Below, in pieces: positions 46,919-58,300 of a DNA stretch of 64,000 nt. The position numbers were made by a program, and so were the translations under genes. Below the pieces are notes generated by a model. That model had not been told where the DNA came from. It saw nothing but the letters and a program-made list of their open reading frames with translations, and made no database searches. Positions within the stretch are counted from its first letter, which is position 1; every line of letters starts with the position of its first letter. Source of the stretch: Candidatus Saccharimonadales bacterium (lineage in GTDB: Bacteria; Patescibacteriota; Saccharimonadia; Saccharimonadales; UBA4665); assembly GCA_036388415.1 (NCBI GenBank), contig DASVRW010000002.1, positions 479,396 through 543,395 on the forward strand, in the 5' to 3' direction.

Positions 46919-48298
46919 TTACGTTTGAAGAATGCGGTCAATCTTTTCTTTGACAGAGTTACCTGATGCTCCGGCGTAGTGCAACGTATCGAGACCGACG
47001 CGGAGCAAGCCCATGGCAGTAATGAAAGTATGGTCGGAAACATTGCCGGTTCGATCGGTAATGCCGACAACCTGGCTTGGGCTGATGTGCTGGACGACCG
47101 GCTTGCGGGTAAATGGCAAACTGCGGTACCAATCGGTTTTCTGCAGTGCGTCCATGAGCATATCGAGGCTTGAACCACCACCGCAGAGCAGTAAGCGGTG
47201 TGGCAGGTGGTCGAGCTGCGGAAATTCAGCCAGCGCCAGCTCGACACCGCTAGTCCAGACATTTAACGTCTTTTGCAGACTAGCTTCAACGGCTTTGATC
47301 TTGGCTGGCGGCAAACTGCTTCGAACATCAGCGGAAGCCATCGCTAGCTTGAGTTTTTCAGCAATATCGAAATCTACACCGAGGTCGCGTTCGATTGATC
47401 GAGTATACGCCCGCCCGCCGATACCGAACATCTTCGTGCCTTGCACACCGCCTTCATTGATAACAGCAATATCCGTGGTACCGCCACCGACGTCCATGAG
47501 CACTGCACTGAATCCGGTGTTTGATTCATCACCGATAACCGAGCGGGCGACTGCGAACGGTTCGGCCGCGACTGCCAACAGATCGATATCCAGCTCGCTG
47601 GCAACACGCTCTAATGCGCCGATATGAATCATCGGTGCAAAAGCGGTGTAGAGCTGCACGACGACGTCACTGCCCTGAAACCCAATCGGGTTTGTGACTG
47701 GATAGCCGTCGATTTCAATACTGACAAGCGCGCTGTTCACCAAGCGGACCTCGACATCCTTGCCGCCAAGTTCCCAAGCCATTTGCGTGCGAGCTTTGGA
47801 TTCAGCACGCTCCTGCACGAGCTTGATGATCTTTTCCATTTCGGCAATATCAAGCGGCTTTGTCGCTAGCTTGCGCGTGACGCGGACTGTGGTTGTCGTC
47901 CCCTTGACGAGTTCTCCTGCGATACCGATAACGGCACTGCGTACGCTGACGCCGGCTTGCTGTTCTGCTTTGTTGAGCGCTTCGTCACAGTTTCGCACTA
48001 CGCCCGCAATATCAGAGACTGCCCCTGCTTGCATATCTGACAGCGATTGATGCTGGCGGCCAACACCAATGATATCAATCTGGCTGGAGTCTGCGGAGAC
48101 TTTGCCGATCAAGGCTTTGACGTATTCGGTACCTATATCAAGTGCGACGATATACTGCTCATCGCTCGAGCTATTGCTGGTTTTGCGATTTTTAAGAGAA
48201 GCGTTGGCCTTGCCCGCGCTTTCCCTGGCTTTGTCGGCTGCTTTGCCAGCGGCTGACAGCCCGAGTTGTTTCATCTTTTGCAAATCAAGCATATGCAT
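46919..48298 (-). CDS. FtsA/PilM-like actin-fold ATPase, 459 aa
   Basis: An ASKHA-fold protein. A 45-residue basic N-terminal extension precedes phosphate 1 IVALDIGTEYVKALIG, the SHS2-type 1C insertion (about 120-210, VRSAVIGIAGELVKGTTTT), connect and phosphate 2 AVLMDVGGGTTDIAVI, and adenosine LLLCGGGSSLDML. It is closer in layout to FtsA than to MreB, but no ftsZ adjoins and the C-terminal amphipathic helix is not obvious; PilM of type IV pili is the alternative. It heads a run of four membrane or wall genes, so a scaffold for an envelope assembly is likely. Confidence 0.88.
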   Translation of the reverse strand: MHMLDLQKMKQLGLSAAGKAADKARESAGKANASLKNRKTSNSSSDEQYIVALDIGTEYVKALIGKVSADSSQIDIIGVGRQHQSLSDMQAGAVSDIAGVVRNCDEALNKAEQQAGVSVRSAVIGIAGELVKGTTTTVRVTRKLATKPLDIAEMEKIIKLVQERAESKARTQMAWELGGKDVEVRLVNSALVSIEIDGYPVTNPIGFQGSDVVVQLYTAFAPMIHIGALERVASELDIDLLAVAAEPFAVARSVIGDESNTGFSAVLMDVGGGTTDIAVINEGGVQGTKMFGIGGRAYTRSIERDLGVDFDIAEKLKLAMASADVRSSLPPAKIKAVEASLQKTLNVWTSGVELALAEFPQLDHLPHRLLLCGGGSSLDMLMDALQKTDWYRSLPFTRKPVVQHISPSQVVGITDRTGNVSDHTFITAMGLLRVGLDTLHYAGASGNSVKEKIDRILQT

Positions 48299-48362
48299 TA
48301 TTTTATCACATCCAGCAGTTCAAGTATTTGATTGAGACGTCGTATTTTGCATTTCGGCATAG

Positions 48363-49469
48363 TTATTGCGCATTTGCACCAATAATGATCAGTATATCAG
48401 CGTCCGGACGGTTTTCGCCTGCCGGCAGTTGCGCTACTTCTCCGCCGATTAGCTCCGCTGTACGCTTGGCTACATCTGGGCGATTACCCGCTATATCGAT
48501 GACAAGTGTTTTGGGGTAGTCTCGCTTATTGGAGGTGTCCCGCGACACAATGGTAAATCCAGCCGCCTGATTGAGCTTGTCGCTGACCGAAGAAGGCACA
48601 TTTTTGCTCGAGCCATTGCGTACGAACACCTCGGCCGCCGGCTGTGCAAGTGGGCCCATATTGACAATTTGCCTCGTCGACGGCCGATAGACGATAGCTT
48701 GCCCTGATTGAAAATAGAGTAATACCTTGTCGCCATCAGCCGCGTTTGCTAGAAATGTCTGATTTATTTTCTTCTTATCAACGACTGTTGTGATAGTGGG
48801 CGTTTCGCCCTGCGGTAGGACGGCTCGCTCGGCAACTTCAGCTACAAGCGCTTTGTTGGCAGCAGATGTCGTATCGTCTGTACTGCGGGCTTGATACGCC
48901 CAGACGAGTCCGAGTACACCGACGAGCAGCACGAAACTGGCGACAATCAGACGGGTACGGGTTACTTTAAGAATTTTGTGTTTCTGTAATGGCGGCTGTA
49001 CTCGTGATGATTCTAGGGTATCAGTTTCGGAATGACTTTGGGATTGTTTGGGTTTGTCATGCAGAGGTCGAGAAGCATTATCTGTTGATTTATTTAGTCC
49101 TACAAACAAATCGTCCGTCGTATCATTCGAATCAATAGATTTACTATCACCCGATACGGGCTTTGCCTGTACCGCAGCAGTACTTCCTGTATATATGCCG
49201 GGAACTGTAGTAGATGAATCTAGCTCGGTCTCCGGGGCGGCATTGTTGATGTCAAGTTGTTGGCTATCAATTGAGGCCGCTTGCTCAGCATCATGCGAAG
49301 TAACTAATTCAACTTCTGGCGCTGTTTTCGAAGCCGGCGGCATTAGAGGAGCGACAGTTGGCATTGAGGTAGATTTATATGATGAATTATCCAGAGATTG
49401 GACACTCGTTGCATCCGATTGTTTTCTCCGCGTGGATTTTTTGAAATTTGATTTTGGATTTTTTACCAT
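48363..49469 (-). CDS. membrane protein with LytR C-terminal-like domain, 368 aa
   Basis: A long polar, Ser/Thr/Asp-rich cytoplasmic part (1-165), one membrane segment (about 170-190) and an external C-terminal domain (about 290-365, AEVFVRNGSSKNVPSSVSDKL and GFTIVSRDTSNKRDYPKT) like the LytR-C/cell-envelope attenuator fold. No LytR catalytic domain is present. It follows the 251-aa gene by 16 bp and precedes the FtsA-like gene by 64 bp, hence part of the same operon. Confidence 0.75.
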   Translation of the reverse strand: MVKNPKSNFKKSTRRKQSDATSVQSLDNSSYKSTSMPTVAPLMPPASKTAPEVELVTSHDAEQAASIDSQQLDINNAAPETELDSSTTVPGIYTGSTAAVQAKPVSGDSKSIDSNDTTDDLFVGLNKSTDNASRPLHDKPKQSQSHSETDTLESSRVQPPLQKHKILKVTRTRLIVASFVLLVGVLGLVWAYQARSTDDTTSAANKALVAEVAERAVLPQGETPTITTVVDKKKINQTFLANAADGDKVLLYFQSGQAIVYRPSTRQIVNMGPLAQPAAEVFVRNGSSKNVPSSVSDKLNQAAGFTIVSRDTSNKRDYPKTLVIDIAGNRPDVAKRTAELIGGEVAQLPAGENRPDADILIIIGANAQ

Positions 49470-49485
49470 TGTGCTATTCCTGCCA

Positions 49486-50241
49486 TTATGACTTAGGTTT
49501 TAGTAATTCGATAAATGCCTTCCAGGATGCATCATCAAGCTGGCGGTCGGTATGAATAAACAATAAAACCTGCGTATCACCAAATACTGCCAGCTGAGTT
49601 TTGTCTTCGTTAGTAGCAATATAGATAGGACCTTTGCCAGTATCGATGCGCTGCTTGGCGTTTATGCTGTCGGCAGCAGCTGTAATTGCCTTGGGGTCAT
49701 TTGCAAACCGTGCCGGTACCGGCTGTTGGCTAACTGTGAGGCGTACACCACTAAAGGTAGCCGCGTAACTGAGCATATTGCGCTTGCCGTCATACTGTGT
49801 TGCACTGGCCTGCTCGGCAGACGGCATTAACGGCTTAAAATCAGGTTCTGTTCGTTCGGCGGCAGCTACTTTGCCTGAATCAGGTGTAGTTGTATCTTGA
49901 GCCATGCGTATAGTGAATCCGACAACGAACACGGCAACCAGCGTTAGGCCGATGGCGAGCGGACGGCGCAGCCGGAAAAACTTTGGTAGTTTTGGTAATT
50001 TGGCAGCTATCTTTGGATGAAGACGCGGTGCAGCAACGTTAACGGTAACCGATACACCCATTCGGGACGGCCTGGCTGGCTGCATGCGCCGCTCAGAATG
50101 CGACAAGCGAACAGCGCGCGGAGGTCTTGGATTTCGTTTTGATTTTTTACTGGCTGGTTTCTTGATTTTTGGGCGCGCGCTGACAGATTTACGCTGGTTA
50201 GTCGCATCAATTTCAACACTCTTCAACTTCGTGCTTTCCAT
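49486..50241 (-). CDS. membrane-anchored protein with basic N-terminus, 251 aa
   Basis: An extremely basic cytoplasmic tail of about 90 residues (KIKKPASKKSKRNPRPPRAV and following), one membrane segment (about 93-113) and a small external alpha/beta domain (about 145-251) with VRLTVSQQPVPARFA and PIYIATNEDKTQLAVFGDTQ. No family is recognised. It is the first gene of the FtsA-like/mltG operon. The basic tail could contact DNA, RNA or acidic lipid. Confidence 0.7.
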   Translation of the reverse strand: MESTKLKSVEIDATNQRKSVSARPKIKKPASKKSKRNPRPPRAVRLSHSERRMQPARPSRMGVSVTVNVAAPRLHPKIAAKLPKLPKFFRLRRPLAIGLTLVAVFVVGFTIRMAQDTTTPDSGKVAAAERTEPDFKPLMPSAEQASATQYDGKRNMLSYAATFSGVRLTVSQQPVPARFANDPKAITAAADSINAKQRIDTGKGPIYIATNEDKTQLAVFGDTQVLLFIHTDRQLDDASWKAFIELLKPKS

Positions 50242-50341
50242 TATTACCCTCTCGCCATATCTGTCAGCTTAGCATAAGCGTGCACTGTGCTTCAACCCGG
50301 CAATTGAACTGTTGGCGTTTCGTCGCTTTAAAAAGTACTGC

Positions 50342-53300
50342 TTACGGGATCGGTGTATCCAGCGGCTGCTGGACGCCGCCAGTAAACGTCTTGCCGTGTA
50401 TCAAACGCTTGGACGGGTCACTGGTAAAGAATAGCGACAAGTCATTGATCGTCGGGCCACGAGACACATCTTCCGGATAGCCAAATGCCTGCGAACTGTC
50501 GATAGACACGCTGAGGTAGTAATAGCGGGCAAAATTCGTATTAGTGCCGACACTGTCGACTGGTGTGTATGTCGCAGGCGTGCCAAGCGTTACCGTACCG
50601 TAATCGGTCGTTTGGCCCCATGCTGCCGTCGCGTCGGTGCTGGAACGATAGGTAAACTTCCAACGGGCACCAACATCATTATCGAGGCCGTTCATCAGCC
50701 ATTTTGATGGGAATACATCGGTATCGGTGTCGATAAGTAACGAGTATTTGGCGACCTGTGGCTGCGATTGCAATGTCGAATAGTAAGCTCGTTCACCGGC
50801 CGCCACCATTGCCGTACAGCCACCCCCAAGGATATAGGCTCGGCCTTGGTCGTAGGCTGCTGCTACGCCGTAGCGGGCACCGGCATATTTGACATTGGTT
50901 TGTGACCAATCGCCAAGGCCAGTTGGGTTATTGCCGGATGCGATAGTGGTATTGGCACTGATCGGCGCAATATAGGTATTAGTCGTACAGGTCGTCGCAT
51001 TTGACCGGCCTCCGAACAAATACATATATCCGTTGGCCGTAAAACCATCTGCCTGGTAGACGCGCTGCGGCAGACTCGTCGTATAGCTCCAGGCACCGAC
51101 TGCACCAGTAGAGCTGATTTTGGCATACTGGACATCATTCAGATAATTCGTACCGTCGAAACCACCAAGTACATAGAGATTTCCAGCATATGCCATTGTT
51201 GTATGGCCAGATCGTGCAATATTAAAGGCCGTATCTGTCGTTACCCAGGCTGAGCTGATGTTTCCACCGGCACTCATGTCTGGACTACGATAGACTGTTG
51301 TTTGCGCGGCATTGGCGCCATCAAGTCCGCCCGTTACATAGATACGATTATTCCAGACTGAAGCACCGATCTGACTGCGTACTGCAGGCAATCCATTAGT
51401 CGCAGCAGTAATACTCCATGTCGGAACGCCGTTACTGATACCGGAAGTATAGTAAACAGTGGCCTGTTCGGCGCCACCACTATCCTGTCCGCCCACATAG
51501 TACAAGGTGCCACCTGCCGCCACGAGCTTGCCCCATGCCCGAACGGCCGGCATGGTACTGGCGGCTAATGTCCAGGCGCCAACAGTACCGTCGGGGTTTA
51601 GCGGTGCGTAATAGGTGCTATTACTAGCTGTCGTGCAAGCGATAACTGTACAGCCACCACTGTAGTAGACGTAGCCATTCAGCACCGTAGCACTACCTCC
51701 GATTCTGTCTACACCAGTTGTGCTTGTCGTATTATATGCAGTTGGAGAACCAGAATAGTTGTTATAGAGCTGGAAAGTCTGAATCGATGCAGTCATTGCA
51801 GTACAGCTGGCCGGAGGGGCTCCTGTACTACAACCGCCAATGGCATACACATAACCGTTCGCTACAATTGCTCGCAGATCCCATCTGGTAGTCACAGTTA
51901 CATTTGAAGTATTGAACGGCTCAATACTTCCATTGCTTACGTTAATCTTGGCATACAACAAATCGTTTAACGACGCGGTACCGTTGTACCCAGCAAGTGC
52001 ATAAAGATATCCGTTGTAACCGAATGCAAATCCGCGCCTCCGAACTGGATTAAGCTGTTCGGAGGAAACGGTCCATATTGTACCGGTCACCGCAACAATA
52101 TTATTAGAGTTATCGATTTTAGCATAAATAATTTCCCCGCGCTGCGGTGTATTAGCATCAGAGCCACCGACTAAATAAACATAGTTTGCATATACTGCGC
52201 CTGCCATCAATCCCAACCCCTGATTGCCGGCTACACCAGGATCGGCATCGACCTGCAGCTGGCCAGCAGTGCTACATCCCGAGACACTCCCGGCAATCGT
52301 GATATTACATTTATAATTCTCCGTGTAATACGCACTACAACCAACGCCCGCATTACTAGAGCAGCCTCCCATAATATACATATTTCCAGGGTTCGTACCG
52401 GCTGATGCAGGATTAGCGCGGGTAAACATATAACTATAGCCGCGTCCGGTTGTAGACAAACCCGTTGCTGCGGCAGTCTGCGGAGTCCACGCGCCACTTA
52501 AACTGCCGTCCGCATTTAAAGCCACGTAGCTCAGCGTCGTTTCGAATGTTCCAGTGCCGTCTGTACCTCCGTAGACATACAATGTATTATTAAACACGCT
52601 GAACGCCATCGTACCTAGTCCCGACGTATAGATAACATAGTTCTGATTTGCAACAGCCTGAGTCGTAGTAACAGTAAGTGACGTGTTATTGTTACGAGCG
52701 GTAATAGTACCTCTACTGCCGTTTGCAAAAACTATATTCATTCCTACCATAGCTGCTGTCCACGTCGTACCGTTACCAGTTATATTCGTACCGGCGATTG
52801 TACAGTTATTTGCGGCATTGCCTTGACAAGCAGTACCCGTAGAATAAAACTGGTTTGGAACTTTGTTGGTACTATCGACACACCATGTGCCACTCGAAAA
52901 AGTGCCGCTACAGCTAGCAGGAGCGACGATTGTACCATCTGAAGCAATTGCGGCATAGGATACGTTTCCACTCATTGCGGAGGCGCCGCCATTTGCCGTA
53001 CATTCATTGGTTTGCGAAATATCCGTACAACCGCCTATGACATATATATAGCCATTATTAACAACTACGCCGGAGTTCATTTGGCCACCTTGTCCTGCAC
53101 CGCTCCCTGCTGGTGGAATATTACAGGTATTTAGCGATGCACTACCCGTTGCAAAGCCACTGCATGGATTGCCCGCGACTACACCAGCACTATAGGGCTG
53201 GGAACTGTTCACCGTACTAGCGTCACCGTCACCATTTATTACACCGTACTGTATTGCCGGAGCTGTTGTCGAACATGCACCAGTGGTAGTGTTTTGAGCA

Positions 53301-55306
53301 GTACAGCCACCAATCCCATACAATGTGTTACGCCACGCCAGGAGACCGTAGCCTATCCGCGGTGCAGTGACGCCGATGATATCGGACCAGTCCGTCAGGC
53401 TACCATCGGCATTAATACTGGCCAGCTGAATTGTATTGCCACCGGTGATCCCAGCAGCCGAACAGTTGCCAGTCGTCAGTGAGGTACAGCCACCACCAAC
53501 ATAAATATAGCCGCCCCAAATGGTACTCATATTACCGCCCCAGGCCATGCGGGCCGTCGTAAATGGTGTGGTCGTTACCCACGAACTGGCTAGCGTGCCG
53601 TCGCTGGAAATTTTGATATATTGCACACTGTTCTGAAGCGTACCGTTACTATTACCACCGATGGCATACATACGGTCGTTGTATATCTGTACGCTATGAT
53701 TATGCCGCACACTCGGCATAACTGTCATTCCGGCTATAGACCAACTGCTAAGTGTTCCGATTGGATTTATATCAGCAACTTCGACAGTATTAACACCACC
53801 GGAATTTGCATTGGTTTGACCACCTAGGAGATACATGCGGTTATTGTACGCGACCGCTGCCGAATAGCTACGTTCGGACGTTAGCGACGCCGCCGTGTGC
53901 CAGTACACCCAGTTGTTCTGATTTGTGTCAGTCGGATGCCATAAGGCGGGCTCACCAGATTGGCCGAGCTTGGCAATGTAGACGCTATTACTGCGGGCGC
54001 CAGCGCCATCAACGCCGCCAAAGGCGTAGAGATAGCCATTGTACGCCACGACTGACAGGCCGGCGCGGGCTGCTGGCAGATTGTACGCCGTATCGGTACA
54101 CCAGCTGGCACAGGCTCCGTTGCCAGGATTTGGTGCGACAATCGCATTTGTCGAGGTATCGAACTTGGCCCAATACACATTTGATTGGTTGACGCTTCCA
54201 CTACTGCCACCGACGACGTAGGCATAGCCCCCGGCAACAGCGCTCCCAAAATTCCAGCGGGCAGCCGGTAGTGTCAGGCCGGTTGTCCAGGCGTCGAAGC
54301 GCGCACCAGTTAACTTACCCTTTTGGATAAGTTCATTGCTGGTATCGAAGTCGACATTTGTTTCATTGTTTCCGCGCATCAGCTTAGTGGCAGTCTCGAC
54401 ATAAACACTGGGGTCAATTGACAGTGGGTATGTCGCTTGCTTGAGCCGGTCAGCGTGCATGGTCAAAACATTCTTCTCGAGACTAAACCAGGCTTTGGCG
54501 CCACTCGATTTGCTTCCGGATTCACGTATAAAGGGCGCCGGTATGGTAAAGAGCAGATTGTTTTTTTCGCCATTAGTGCGCGCCTTGCTGAGCAGTTCCT
54601 GATCCTGTGCTGTTCCCGTCGTAACATTACCGAGTAAGCTGTTTGATACGCCGTACACCCCGAGTGAGCCATCCTGCTCGAGACGAGCTTCGGTACCATC
54701 ACTAAGAACGAGGTCATAGGCAAATTTTAAAGCATCTCCGGCATATGCGTTCAGCACGATGTCTTCTTTGTATCCATCTCCCTTGAAGGTGTAGATATTT
54801 TGGCCTGGTTTGCCAAGTAACGGGTATACCAACCGGTTGTCGTCCTGAACAGGCGTGGCCATAGCAAATTTTGGTTTCATCGTCAGTGATGCCTGGCTGA
54901 CTGGATCAATAATCGTTGAGCCCAGTTCAGGTTTGGCGCTAAAATTAGCTGAGAATTTTGGTCCACCACCAAGCCCGGTTACGCCGCTGGCACCGTCGCC
55001 CGGTTTGTACCCCTTGTTGTACTCATAGCTTTGGCTGGCAGCATCGTATCTGAGGCTGGCAGCATAGGCACTGTTGGCACGGCCAACCAGTTTTTCGGCT
55101 TTAGGCGACAGCTTATAATCCTGTGCCGAAACACGGGCTTCGAACACTTGCATGTACACTGTCGCACTCATCAGAAGCGCCATCATTCCCCATCCGAGTC
55201 GAGCCAGAACAGGATAGCGTCGTACACCTGGCAAATAGCTGACCGCCCAAATAATTTTGGTGCGTAGCCGCTGCTGAAGTTGTTGCAAGTGTATGTTCAT
55301 ACTCAC
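50342..55306 (-). CDS. giant kelch-repeat surface protein, 1654 aa
   Basis: An exported protein with an N-terminal membrane segment (about 38-55), a beta region (60-330) ending in TYPLSIDPSVYVETA, then about 18 kelch motifs of the YN..LYV.GG type between residues 350 and 1500, enough for three six-bladed propellers, and a closing beta domain. Seven of the kelch motifs read GGC and have a second Cys 5-9 residues on, so outer loops may be disulfide-bonded. Propellers of this size usually bind glycans or proteins; an adhesin for host attachment is a reasonable guess. The GTG at 55306 overlaps the previous stop by 1 bp (TAGTG); an ATG two codons later is also possible. Confidence 0.88.
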   Translation of the reverse strand: MSMNIHLQQLQQRLRTKIIWAVSYLPGVRRYPVLARLGWGMMALLMSATVYMQVFEARVSAQDYKLSPKAEKLVGRANSAYAASLRYDAASQSYEYNKGYKPGDGASGVTGLGGGPKFSANFSAKPELGSTIIDPVSQASLTMKPKFAMATPVQDDNRLVYPLLGKPGQNIYTFKGDGYKEDIVLNAYAGDALKFAYDLVLSDGTEARLEQDGSLGVYGVSNSLLGNVTTGTAQDQELLSKARTNGEKNNLLFTIPAPFIRESGSKSSGAKAWFSLEKNVLTMHADRLKQATYPLSIDPSVYVETATKLMRGNNETNVDFDTSNELIQKGKLTGARFDAWTTGLTLPAARWNFGSAVAGGYAYVVGGSSGSVNQSNVYWAKFDTSTNAIVAPNPGNGACASWCTDTAYNLPAARAGLSVVAYNGYLYAFGGVDGAGARSNSVYIAKLGQSGEPALWHPTDTNQNNWVYWHTAASLTSERSYSAAVAYNNRMYLLGGQTNANSGGVNTVEVADINPIGTLSSWSIAGMTVMPSVRHNHSVQIYNDRMYAIGGNSNGTLQNSVQYIKISSDGTLASSWVTTTPFTTARMAWGGNMSTIWGGYIYVGGGCTSLTTGNCSAAGITGGNTIQLASINADGSLTDWSDIIGVTAPRIGYGLLAWRNTLYGIGGCTAQNTTTGACSTTAPAIQYGVINGDGDASTVNSSQPYSAGVVAGNPCSGFATGSASLNTCNIPPAGSGAGQGGQMNSGVVVNNGYIYVIGGCTDISQTNECTANGGASAMSGNVSYAAIASDGTIVAPASCSGTFSSGTWCVDSTNKVPNQFYSTGTACQGNAANNCTIAGTNITGNGTTWTAAMVGMNIVFANGSRGTITARNNNTSLTVTTTQAVANQNYVIYTSGLGTMAFSVFNNTLYVYGGTDGTGTFETTLSYVALNADGSLSGAWTPQTAAATGLSTTGRGYSYMFTRANPASAGTNPGNMYIMGGCSSNAGVGCSAYYTENYKCNITIAGSVSGCSTAGQLQVDADPGVAGNQGLGLMAGAVYANYVYLVGGSDANTPQRGEIIYAKIDNSNNIVAVTGTIWTVSSEQLNPVRRRGFAFGYNGYLYALAGYNGTASLNDLLYAKINVSNGSIEPFNTSNVTVTTRWDLRAIVANGYVYAIGGCSTGAPPASCTAMTASIQTFQLYNNYSGSPTAYNTTSTTGVDRIGGSATVLNGYVYYSGGCTVIACTTASNSTYYAPLNPDGTVGAWTLAASTMPAVRAWGKLVAAGGTLYYVGGQDSGGAEQATVYYTSGISNGVPTWSITAATNGLPAVRSQIGASVWNNRIYVTGGLDGANAAQTTVYRSPDMSAGGNISSAWVTTDTAFNIARSGHTTMAYAGNLYVLGGFDGTNYLNDVQYAKISSTGAVGAWSYTTSLPQRVYQADGFTANGYMYLFGGRSNATTCTTNTYIAPISANTTIASGNNPTGLGDWSQTNVKYAGARYGVAAAYDQGRAYILGGGCTAMVAAGERAYYSTLQSQPQVAKYSLLIDTDTDVFPSKWLMNGLDNDVGARWKFTYRSSTDATAAWGQTTDYGTVTLGTPATYTPVDSVGTNTNFARYYYLSVSIDSSQAFGYPEDVSRGPTINDLSLFFTSDPSKRLIHGKTFTGGVQQPLDTPIP

Positions 55307-58300
55307 TACTGGCCCGTCGTCGTAAAGCTGAGCGTACCGACATATACGTTGGCGTTGCTTCTGGCTTTTACATTTATTTTGAAGATTGCGAAGTTATTGG
55401 CTGAGCTGCTGCTAAATCCACAGGATGTTAATTCATTTCCGTTAATGCCTACAGTCTGCCATGTATTGAGAGTAGAGGTAACGGTCGTCTCAGTACCACA
55501 TGCCGACAACGCGCCAGCCTGACTGCGGAACATTTCATAGCTCACGATACCATTTGCAACATTATCTGTACGGGCGGTCAGCTGGATCGTGCTATCACTC
55601 TGGAACTGCTTAAACGCCGCCGGCAACTGGTACGACACGTAGATGCTGTAGGTTTGCTGGGTGGCCTGCGGCGAGGTCCATTTGTAGTAGTTGAGCGCCT
55701 GGCCAGTGCTACAGAGAGACAAATTGACTTGTAGCACAGTTGACTGATTGGAACAGAAGTCAGATGTCAACGTGCCGATACCTGTGCCATTAAGCACGGC
55801 ACCGGTATACTCAGGCACCAGGTTAACGTAGTTGTCTGGTGATGAACCGCAAGCACCCCAGCCATCTGCTTCGTAGCACTGAATGCGGCCCGATGTTGTG
55901 TCGTAGTACATCGAGCCGAGTAGTGCCGTATTGCCGGTGGCAACAGGTGCGCTCGATGATCGGTCGAGTGTCAGGACTGTCGGCGCGCCGCCGTACAGAC
56001 CACCACCAATCTGCACGTTCGGTGGTGTCGAAGTCGCCGTCAGGATGGTGACACTAAGGTTATCAACCCAAAAGGTACGGGCAGTTGCATCCGTTTGTCG
56101 AATAATCAGATCAGGGTTTGTCGCCGTCGTCGCATCAGTCGTAAAGGTACAGGTCACCTTGCTCCAACCGGTCGTTACCAGCGTCGTTGTGCTGACATTA
56201 GTACAGGCTGTTAGCGTCGTACCGCCATCGCGGGAATAATCGACATCGAGTGTCGTAAAGCTACCACCGCCAAGCAAACCGGTGAATGAAACCTGGTATG
56301 TCGTACTGACAGCCGGGTTTGCTACCAGATTGTTCCGGATACCAGTGTTAATGGCTGTGGTGGTTGCAACTTGTGCTGAAGCCTGTCCGGTCGCAACGTT
56401 AGCCAGTGTCGTGTTGCGTGTAACTGTTGCTGCGCCGATAGCCGTCCAGGCCGTGCCAAAGCTGGCTGCCGTCTCGGCACCACCGTTGGCGGCGAGCTCT
56501 GTGGCGTTATTGTTGACTGACAGCAGGTTGGTACCAATAGCGGACTGAACTTCGAGCAGTCCGCCAGTGATCGGCGTCGTGGCATTGTTACGAATCGTAA
56601 ATCCGTCAGCGTTGCCACCGGAACCATTGAGAACGATTTCGGCACCACCAGCTGATGTCAACGTGTTGTTGTAAGCAGACTGAAGGTCAGTCGAGCTGGA
56701 CGCACCGGCCGCCGTCCAGCCAGTACCATTCCAGATAAGCGTAGCTGTCGAATTTGCCTTCATGGCAATCGCAATGCTCGTCCCACCAAGTGAAATCGTA
56801 AAGTCATTCGATCCACCGGCTGCAGTAACATACAAGACGCGTCCCGTCACCGCGCTGAGCGGTACGGGAACACTTATCGTCAAGTTGGTGGTATTTGCCG
56901 TCACAGGTATCGAACTATACTGATCGACTATACCAGCCGCGATAGAGTTCGTCTGAAGCGGCGAAGCCGAAAATGCTGCCGTTGAGAGATTTACAAGACC
57001 CTGTACGCCGGTTCCGGTACCAGCGCCGCCGCTCAGGATCAGATTGCCGCCGTTCACATTGCCCGTACCGGCAGCACTGCCTCTCAGCGTCAGGTCGGTA
57101 CCCGCTCCGGCAGCTGACGCAGCGATGGCTATCGTACGGCTGGCGCCGGATCCAAGCGACAAATTACCAGTTGACGTATCAAACGCAAAGAGCGTTGCGG
57201 TACCGGCAGCATTTTGTACAGACAGAGCGGTAGCGGATGATGATCTGATGGTTGTATCACCATTTACAATCAGTGTCCTGCCACTAGCTATAGTTGTATT
57301 ACCATTTAGCGCCACGGTGCCCGTACCCGTACTGAAGGTGCCACTCGATGCAGATTGATTGAAGTTACCTGAACCGCCCGTAAACACAACACTCCTGTTG
57401 GAACCAACATTCAAATCCTGGACATTCAAGGTCCCGGCGACGGTCGTCGAAAACCCACTTTTACCGATTGTGATTGAGGATGCATTAACGGTACCGATAT
57501 TGAGAACTGCGGCTGATGCTTGATCAAAAAATCCTGCCTGGTAGCTGGCTGCGATACCGACACCGGTGATGTTGAAATTACCCGTTTCAGCCGTACCCGG
57601 CGTACTGGACTGGAGAGATATATAGGCGTTACCGCCAGAACATGAGCCAAACATCAGGTTTGTTGTCGAAGCATTCGCCGTTTGTAAACACTGCAAGCCG
57701 GCAGTTGGCGCTGACGCCGGCAGATTGATACTGTAACTCGCCGTAAGACCGATTGTCGACAACGTCACCTGCCGGTTGTTGGCGGTGCCGTCCCGAAATA
57801 CTATGCCGCCAGCAGCGGTCGTTGATCCCAAATTAAGTGAATTATTGCCCTGCAGCGACATAGTGAAGCTACTACTCATCGTCGTATTTTTAGCAAGTGT
57901 AATGCCGCTGGCATTAGCCGATCCCAGCGTCAGTGCCGTACCACCAACAGCCGAGTCAATAGCTGCCGCATTGACGGCAGCCCCGCTGGTAATGTTGCCG
58001 CTGACGTTAATCGTACCCGTCTGCTGTGCTGACGGAGATAGCTGCACCAGCGATGAACTGTCGAGGCCATCAAGCATGTCAGCATTAAAGGCGTACGGTA
58101 CTGACGTGAGACGGATGCGCGGTGTCATTTCGGTATCGCCATTGAAAACGACCCCGATATACAATGAATCGGTATTGAAGTTCACTGATCCCGGCAAAGC
58201 AGTCGTGTCTCCAAGATTGGTTTGGAATATACCGTTGACGGTCGTCAGACTTTTGGATTCTTCCCATAGACACGTCGTCGAACAAGGAATTGCAGTGTCG

